9,429 nt of DNA. It comes from Dehalococcoidales bacterium. GTDB taxonomy: Bacteria > Chloroflexota > Dehalococcoidia > Dehalococcoidales > UBA5627. Made by a program: the position numbers and the translations under genes. Where the stretch lies: NCBI GenBank assembly GCA_012719115.1, contig JAAYAZ010000107.1:1-9429 (forward strand), read 5' to 3'. The notes below the pieces were generated by a model. The model saw nothing but the letters and a program-made list of their open reading frames with translations, was not told where the DNA came from and did not search any database. Shown piece by piece: positions 5,822-9,429 of the stretch; positions within the stretch are counted from its first letter, which is position 1, and each line of letters opens with the position of its first letter.

Positions 5822-6742
5822 GTGAACCTTTCCGTTCAGCTGGCGCCAAAAAACAGGCGCGGTTTGCTTCTTTCCAATCCGATAATGACTGCTTCCGGCA
5901 TCTTCGGTTACGGAAGCGAATACAGCAGCCTGATTGATATTCAAAAACTGGGAGCCATAATTTGCAAAGGCACTACTCTTGAACCAAGAGAGGGTAATCC
6001 GCAGCCCAGAGTTTGTGAAACTGACCGCGGTATGCTGAACGCTATCGGGCTGCAGAATATCGGGGCAGAAACCCTTATAAAAGAAAAGGCCCCTGAATGG
6101 GCAAAATGGCAAGTGCCGGTTGTAGTCAACATTGCCGGAAAAACCATCGATGAATATGCCAAACTGGCAGCCTTGCTGGATGATGTTGCAGGGGTAAGCG
6201 GGTTGGAAGTGAATATCAGCTGTCCTAATGTCAAAGCCGGCGGTGTTGAGTTCGGTACTAATCCCGAATCTGCCGCCGCGGTAACTTACGCCGTACGCAA
6301 AGCCACTACCCTGCCCGTTATCGTAAAATTAACCCCGAATGTAGCAGATATTAAAAGCATCGCCAAAGCAGTTGAGGCTGCCGGAGCGGATGCGGTGTCA
6401 CTTATCAATACCTTGAGGGGTATGGCAATCGACATCAATAAAATGAAACCTCTTTTGGGCAATTTGAATGGGGGGCTTTCGGGTCCTGCCATAAAACCGG
6501 TGGCACTTTCAATGGTATATGAAACAGCCGGAGCTGTCAGCATTCCTGTTATCGGTTGTGGAGGAATTGCGACTGCTACGGATGCCATAGAATTTCTAAT
6601 GGCGGGAGCTACTGCCATACAGGTTGGAACTACCATATTTGTCAATCCGCAAGCCCCCGTCGATATCCTCGAGGGAATAAAAGACTTTATGAGTAAAAAC
6701 GAAATTGACGATATAAGCAGGCTTATCGGCGTTGCCCGCTAA
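5822..6742 (+). CDS. pyrD: Dihydroorotate dehydrogenase, class 1B catalytic subunit
   Basis: Oxidises dihydroorotate to orotate in pyrimidine synthesis, in the cytoplasm, with FMN. 306 residues, a TIM barrel. Marks are NPIMTASGIFGYG (19-31), ICKGTTLEPREGNPQPR (47-63), NAIGLQNIG (73-81), NISCPNVKAGG (131-141), VKLTPN (168-173), NTLRGMAID (196-204), GGLSGPAIKP (217-226), and GCGGI plus QVGT for the FMN phosphate. C134 in SCPN is the catalytic base and marks the class 1 enzyme; this length and motif pattern fit the NAD-linked 1B type that normally works with the PyrK electron-transfer subunit. No pyrK or other pyrimidine gene is in the window. Start GTG 5822 has a GGGGG site and its own near-consensus promoter. 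The next gene starts 27 bases after the stop. Confidence 0.94.
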   Translation: MNLSVQLAPKNRRGLLLSNPIMTASGIFGYGSEYSSLIDIQKLGAIICKGTTLEPREGNPQPRVCETDRGMLNAIGLQNIGAETLIKEKAPEWAKWQVPVVVNIAGKTIDEYAKLAALLDDVAGVSGLEVNISCPNVKAGGVEFGTNPESAAAVTYAVRKATTLPVIVKLTPNVADIKSIAKAVEAAGADAVSLINTLRGMAIDINKMKPLLGNLNGGLSGPAIKPVALSMVYETAGAVSIPVIGCGGIATATDAIEFLMAGATAIQVGTTIFVNPQAPVDILEGIKDFMSKNEIDDISRLIGVAR

Positions 6743-6769
6743 TCTAAAAACTAGCCTCGGATATCTGAA

Positions 6770-8362
6770 ATGGCTTTAAATTATTTATTTAACCGAATAT
6801 GCAAACCTCAATTAAAAAACCTGATATTATTATCTTTACTGATATGCTTTGCCCCTATAATTATGGCAGGATGCGCCGGTGCAGCGGCGTCTGAAAAATC
6901 AACCATACAAAGCAAATACTCTGATATCGATAAATATATCGAGCAAATACAGGAAAAAGAAGAAATCCCCGGCATTGCTATAGCAATCGTTCAGGGAAGC
7001 GAAATCCTCTATTGCAACGCTTACGGCGTTACAAGTGTTGATAGCGGCCAACCGCTGACAACCGATACCCTGTTCGACCTGGCATCGCTCACAAAATCGT
7101 TTACCGCACTGGGGGTATTGCTAATGGAGGATTCGGGGTTAATCGATATAGACCAGCCCTTGCAAAAATACCTCCCCGATTTTCAAATAGCAGATGCCAG
7201 AGGAGCGGATATTACCACTCGCCATCTTCTCAACCAGACCAGCGGCATCCCCAGTATCTTTTCCGAAATACTGATTTTCAACGACAGCTACGAAGAAATG
7301 CTGGCTTCACTGGCTAATTTAAGACTGAACAATGACCCCGGAACCGCTTTTGAATATGCCGATTTGAACTATTGTCTGCTGGGAGCGCTGATTGAAAGAG
7401 TATCCGGAAAGACCTATGAAGAGTATATGGATTATGCGGTATTTACTCCGCTCGGTATGAAACATACCACGGTTGACCCCGAAAAAGCCAAATTGCTGGG
7501 AAAAGCCGACGGTCATCAGCCGATGTACGGCAAAGTAGTGGTTCGCAACATCCCCTCTATGAAAAGCGCCAGGGCAGCCGGCTGGGTGATGTCCTGCGCC
7601 GAGGATATGGGGAAATGGCTGCTGGTTAATTTGAATAGGGGAGTTTTAGACGGCAAACAGGTAATACCTGCCGATGATATAGATGAATTACATTCGACCT
7701 CCATACTCTACAAAGATAACGGAGAGCAAATGGCATACGGAATGGGCTGGAGCATCAGTTGTAATACCGATATCCTCTACCACTTTCATTGCGGTGATAC
7801 ACCAAACTTCACCGGAGATATGCTGCTGCTTCCTGACCATGATACCGGAATTGCCGTGCTGGTAAACGGACAGGTCAGCAATATCAGCCACAGTATCGCC
7901 GCCGAAATTGCCAATATTCAACTGGGATTAGATTTAACAGCTATCAATGTGCCCTGGTGGGCACACTGGAAAGCGTTGGATACGCTCGCAACCGGCATCC
8001 TTTTTTCGGTAATCGGTTTGTTTATTATATTGATAATGTATCTTTGGTGGTTAGCAAGGCAATTCAACAACGGCAAACGCTGTTTTTTCCGTTCAAACAT
8101 TGTCGGGCCCTACCCGCCGGCATGGCAAACCGTGCTTTATTTGTTGCCGGTAACAATATTTGCATTGATATTTATCGGAGGAAACATCGTATTGAATACG
8201 CTCTACGGCTACAATATATTTGAAGCATTTGCACTCTTTGGCAATGGTGCGCCTCCCGGGCTCTATTTTTCAGGGATTTCATCAATTGTAATACTGACGC
8301 TATGGGTTTTACTGTTGGCTTTGGCGGGATTGTTTATCCGTAAAACGAAGGAGATTTGCTAA
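6770..8362 (+). CDS. Membrane-anchored serine hydrolase, beta-lactamase/transpeptidase fold
   Basis: A 530-residue protein of the beta-lactamase-like (class C/esterase EstB/PBP4*) group; actual substrate unknown, perhaps peptidoglycan or a peptide or ester. Residues 16-34 are a signal segment ending in the lipobox-like IMAGC (C35), so LspA processing is possible. The catalytic domain is about 50-385: S106-L-T-K109 (SxxK nucleophile and base), Y196-A-D-L-N (in place of the usual YxN; position three is Asp) and H340-C-G342 (the KTG equivalent). Three C-terminal membrane helices lie at about 405-428, 453-473 and 500-523, with positive loops KR (436-437) and RKTK (524-527) fitting an outside catalytic domain and inside C terminus. 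The start ATG 6770 has only a weak site. It lies 27 bp after pyrD, likely cotranscribed. The stop overlaps the convergent flavoprotein stop by 4 bases. Confidence 0.87.
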   Translation: MALNYLFNRICKPQLKNLILLSLLICFAPIIMAGCAGAAASEKSTIQSKYSDIDKYIEQIQEKEEIPGIAIAIVQGSEILYCNAYGVTSVDSGQPLTTDTLFDLASLTKSFTALGVLLMEDSGLIDIDQPLQKYLPDFQIADARGADITTRHLLNQTSGIPSIFSEILIFNDSYEEMLASLANLRLNNDPGTAFEYADLNYCLLGALIERVSGKTYEEYMDYAVFTPLGMKHTTVDPEKAKLLGKADGHQPMYGKVVVRNIPSMKSARAAGWVMSCAEDMGKWLLVNLNRGVLDGKQVIPADDIDELHSTSILYKDNGEQMAYGMGWSISCNTDILYHFHCGDTPNFTGDMLLLPDHDTGIAVLVNGQVSNISHSIAAEIANIQLGLDLTAINVPWWAHWKALDTLATGILFSVIGLFIILIMYLWWLARQFNNGKRCFFRSNIVGPYPPAWQTVLYLLPVTIFALIFIGGNIVLNTLYGYNIFEAFALFGNGAPPGLYFSGISSIVILTLWVLLLALAGLFIRKTKEIC

Positions 8363-8931
8363 TTTTCCGTAAGTTTCTGCCCGGCAAGATATGCCTTGCC
8401 TAAGGCTCCCGGTTCCAGGCTGATATTTCCGGCTTTATCTATACCGGAAAAGACCAGTTCACCGGCATATTCGATATCCAGACTGATAAAGAGCGCTTTT
8501 ACGGTGGCGATTGCCGGCTGAAAGAGATTGGGGAGTCTCTGTCCCCCTACCGAAACAAATATACCCTTCCTGATTTTTTCATCTCCAAGCGGCGGTATAT
8601 GCAGTTTATACTTCTTTGCCCATAATGACTGGCAGCGGTCTACCATTACCTTGGCCTGAGCGGTAAGCCCCATAAAATGCAGCGGGGAAGCCAGCACAAT
8701 TCTATCGGCAAGCATCAGTTCTTTATAGACATCCTGCATATCATCGTCGATTTTGCAGATTCCGGCGGTAAAACAATCATCGCAGCTTTCACAGGGGGCA
8801 ATGTTTAATTGGCTAAGTACAATTGTTTTCAACTCCGCCCCGTTATTGGAAGCGCCTCGCAATACCTCTGCCAATAGCTTATCGGTGTTACCGTTACGGC
8901 GCGGACTGCCGGCAAGCCCCAGCACTCTCAT
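8359..8931 (-). CDS. Iron-sulfur flavoprotein (Isf-like), NADPH-dependent FMN reductase family
   Basis: A 190-residue flavodoxin-fold redox protein, cytoplasmic. FMN-binding loop GSPRRNGNT (8-16) follows the first strand VLGLA. A compact cysteine motif C47-X2-C50-X2-C53-X5-C59 matches the CX2CX2CX4-7C pattern of archaeal/bacterial Isf proteins that carry a 4Fe-4S cluster. SPLHFMGLTAQAKVMVDRC (82-100) is a typical flavin-binding stretch. Its partner is unknown; family members have been proposed in oxygen or radical defence and in electron transfer, suggesting an anaerobic lifestyle. ATG 8931 overlaps the ybeY stop by 4 bases (ATGA), with a strong GGGAGG site 6 bases upstream. The stop TAG overlaps the stop of the convergent serine hydrolase. 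Confidence 0.9.
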   Translation of the reverse strand: MRVLGLAGSPRRNGNTDKLLAEVLRGASNNGAELKTIVLSQLNIAPCESCDDCFTAGICKIDDDMQDVYKELMLADRIVLASPLHFMGLTAQAKVMVDRCQSLWAKKYKLHIPPLGDEKIRKGIFVSVGGQRLPNLFQPAIATVKALFISLDIEYAGELVFSGIDKAGNISLEPGALGKAYLAGQKLTEN

Positions 8932-9419
8932 AATAAACCTCCCGATAAAGATTCGAGAATGGCTTGCTCTCTGGCTTCCATTATATCGGCTTCATCGTCT
9001 TTCATATGGTCGTAGCCTAAAAGATGCAGTACGCCGTGGATGGTAAGGACCGCTACTTCTTTTTTAACGGAATGCCGGTGCTCCTCTGCCTGAATAACCG
9101 CCTGCGGGTAGCTGATAATTACTTCGCCGAGCTGCTTCGTGCCGTACGACGGTATAATAAAAGCAAAATCCTCCCCGTCTTCGGAGGGAAGTTCATCCTG
9201 CATTGCAAAGGAAAGCACATCGGTAGGCTTATCGATTTTACGGTAATCTTTATTGAGCTGCCGGATTCTATCCTGCCCGGTAATAAGCAGGCTCATCTCG
9301 ATATTATCTCCGGCATTCTCAGCCTTGAGAGTAGCCTCGATAATACCATGCAGCCATTTTTCGTCGAGGCATTCCTCGAAACCCTCATCGAAAAGTATAT
9401 CTATTTCCATAGTGCTCAT
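8928..9419 (-). CDS. ybeY: Endoribonuclease YbeY, rRNA maturation factor
   Basis: A zinc-dependent single-strand RNase in 16S rRNA 3' maturation and ribosome quality control; 163 residues, normal for the family. The hallmark HGVLHLLGYDH (128-138) gives the ligands H128, H132 and H138 (HX3HX5H). YRKIDKPTDVLSFAM (59-73) and LGEVIISYPQA (97-107) are also typical. ATG 9419 is the longest start in the window; MSTM has a second in-frame ATG at 9410 and neither has a clear Shine-Dalgarno. The upstream region is cut off by the window end, so a partner such as phoH, common upstream of ybeY, cannot be seen. The stop overlaps the ATG of the Isf-like gene. Confidence 0.95.
   Translation of the reverse strand: MSTMEIDILFDEGFEECLDEKWLHGIIEATLKAENAGDNIEMSLLITGQDRIRQLNKDYRKIDKPTDVLSFAMQDELPSEDGEDFAFIIPSYGTKQLGEVIISYPQAVIQAEEHRHSVKKEVAVLTIHGVLHLLGYDHMKDDEADIMEAREQAILESLSGGLL
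8938..8943 (-). promoter_or_regulatory. Ribosome binding site of the Isf-like gene inside the end of ybeY
   Basis: GGGAGG on the minus strand, 6 bases before ATG 8931, within the last codons of ybeY. It supports coupled translation of the two genes. Confidence 0.75.
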
Positions 9420-9429
9420 AATAGCACAG

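Noticed and set aside
5804..6112. Open 102-codon frame on the minus strand over the start of pyrD
   Set aside because: It overlaps the conserved N-terminal part of PyrD and shows no family feature; a shadow of the coding strand.

Overview
The window looks like a stretch of chromosome from an anaerobic or facultatively anaerobic bacterium of Gram-positive or Chloroflexota type. The pointers are a class 1B (Cys-type) dihydroorotate dehydrogenase, an Fe-S flavoprotein, a dksA/traR-like - lspA - rluD cluster in the same order as ylyA-lspA-ylyB of Bacillus subtilis, very G-rich Shine-Dalgarno sequences, and frequent GTG/TTG starts. I suspect Dehalococcoidia or a relative. That is inference from general style and would need a phylogeny.

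Layout. (1) Positions 8-2377, minus strand: a likely operon read right to left. It encodes a DksA/TraR-type zinc-finger protein, signal peptidase II (lspA), an RluD-type pseudouridine synthase and an RDD membrane protein. (2) Positions 2378-2783: a 406-bp divergent intergenic region, the richest non-coding part of the window. It holds two adjacent dyads near the dksA-like promoter, a long imperfect hairpin, a short direct repeat, and a very good sigma-A promoter with a palindrome just downstream of its -10. (3) Positions 2784-5785, plus strand: a Fur-family regulator followed by a complete zinc(/manganese) ABC importer (lipoprotein znuA, ATPase znuC, permease znuB). The regulator is probably Zur and the unit probably self-regulated. 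(4) Positions 5765-8362, plus strand: pyrD, with its own near-consensus promoter inside the 3' end of znuB, then a membrane-anchored beta-lactamase-fold serine hydrolase. (5) Positions 8359-9419, minus strand: ybeY and an Fe-S flavoprotein, translationally coupled. They converge on the hydrolase with overlapping stop codons.

How the parts connect. The metal-uptake operon pairs a sensor with its transporter. LspA, encoded in the divergent operon, is the enzyme expected to process the ZnuA lipoprotein and possibly the serine hydrolase. DksA-like, RluD and YbeY proteins point to transcription, ribosome and rRNA functions.

I found no phage, transposon, CRISPR, tRNA, rRNA or clear defence system. 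No wholly new multi-gene system is evident. The items most worth a second look are the structured divergent intergenic region and the unusual architecture of the serine hydrolase.
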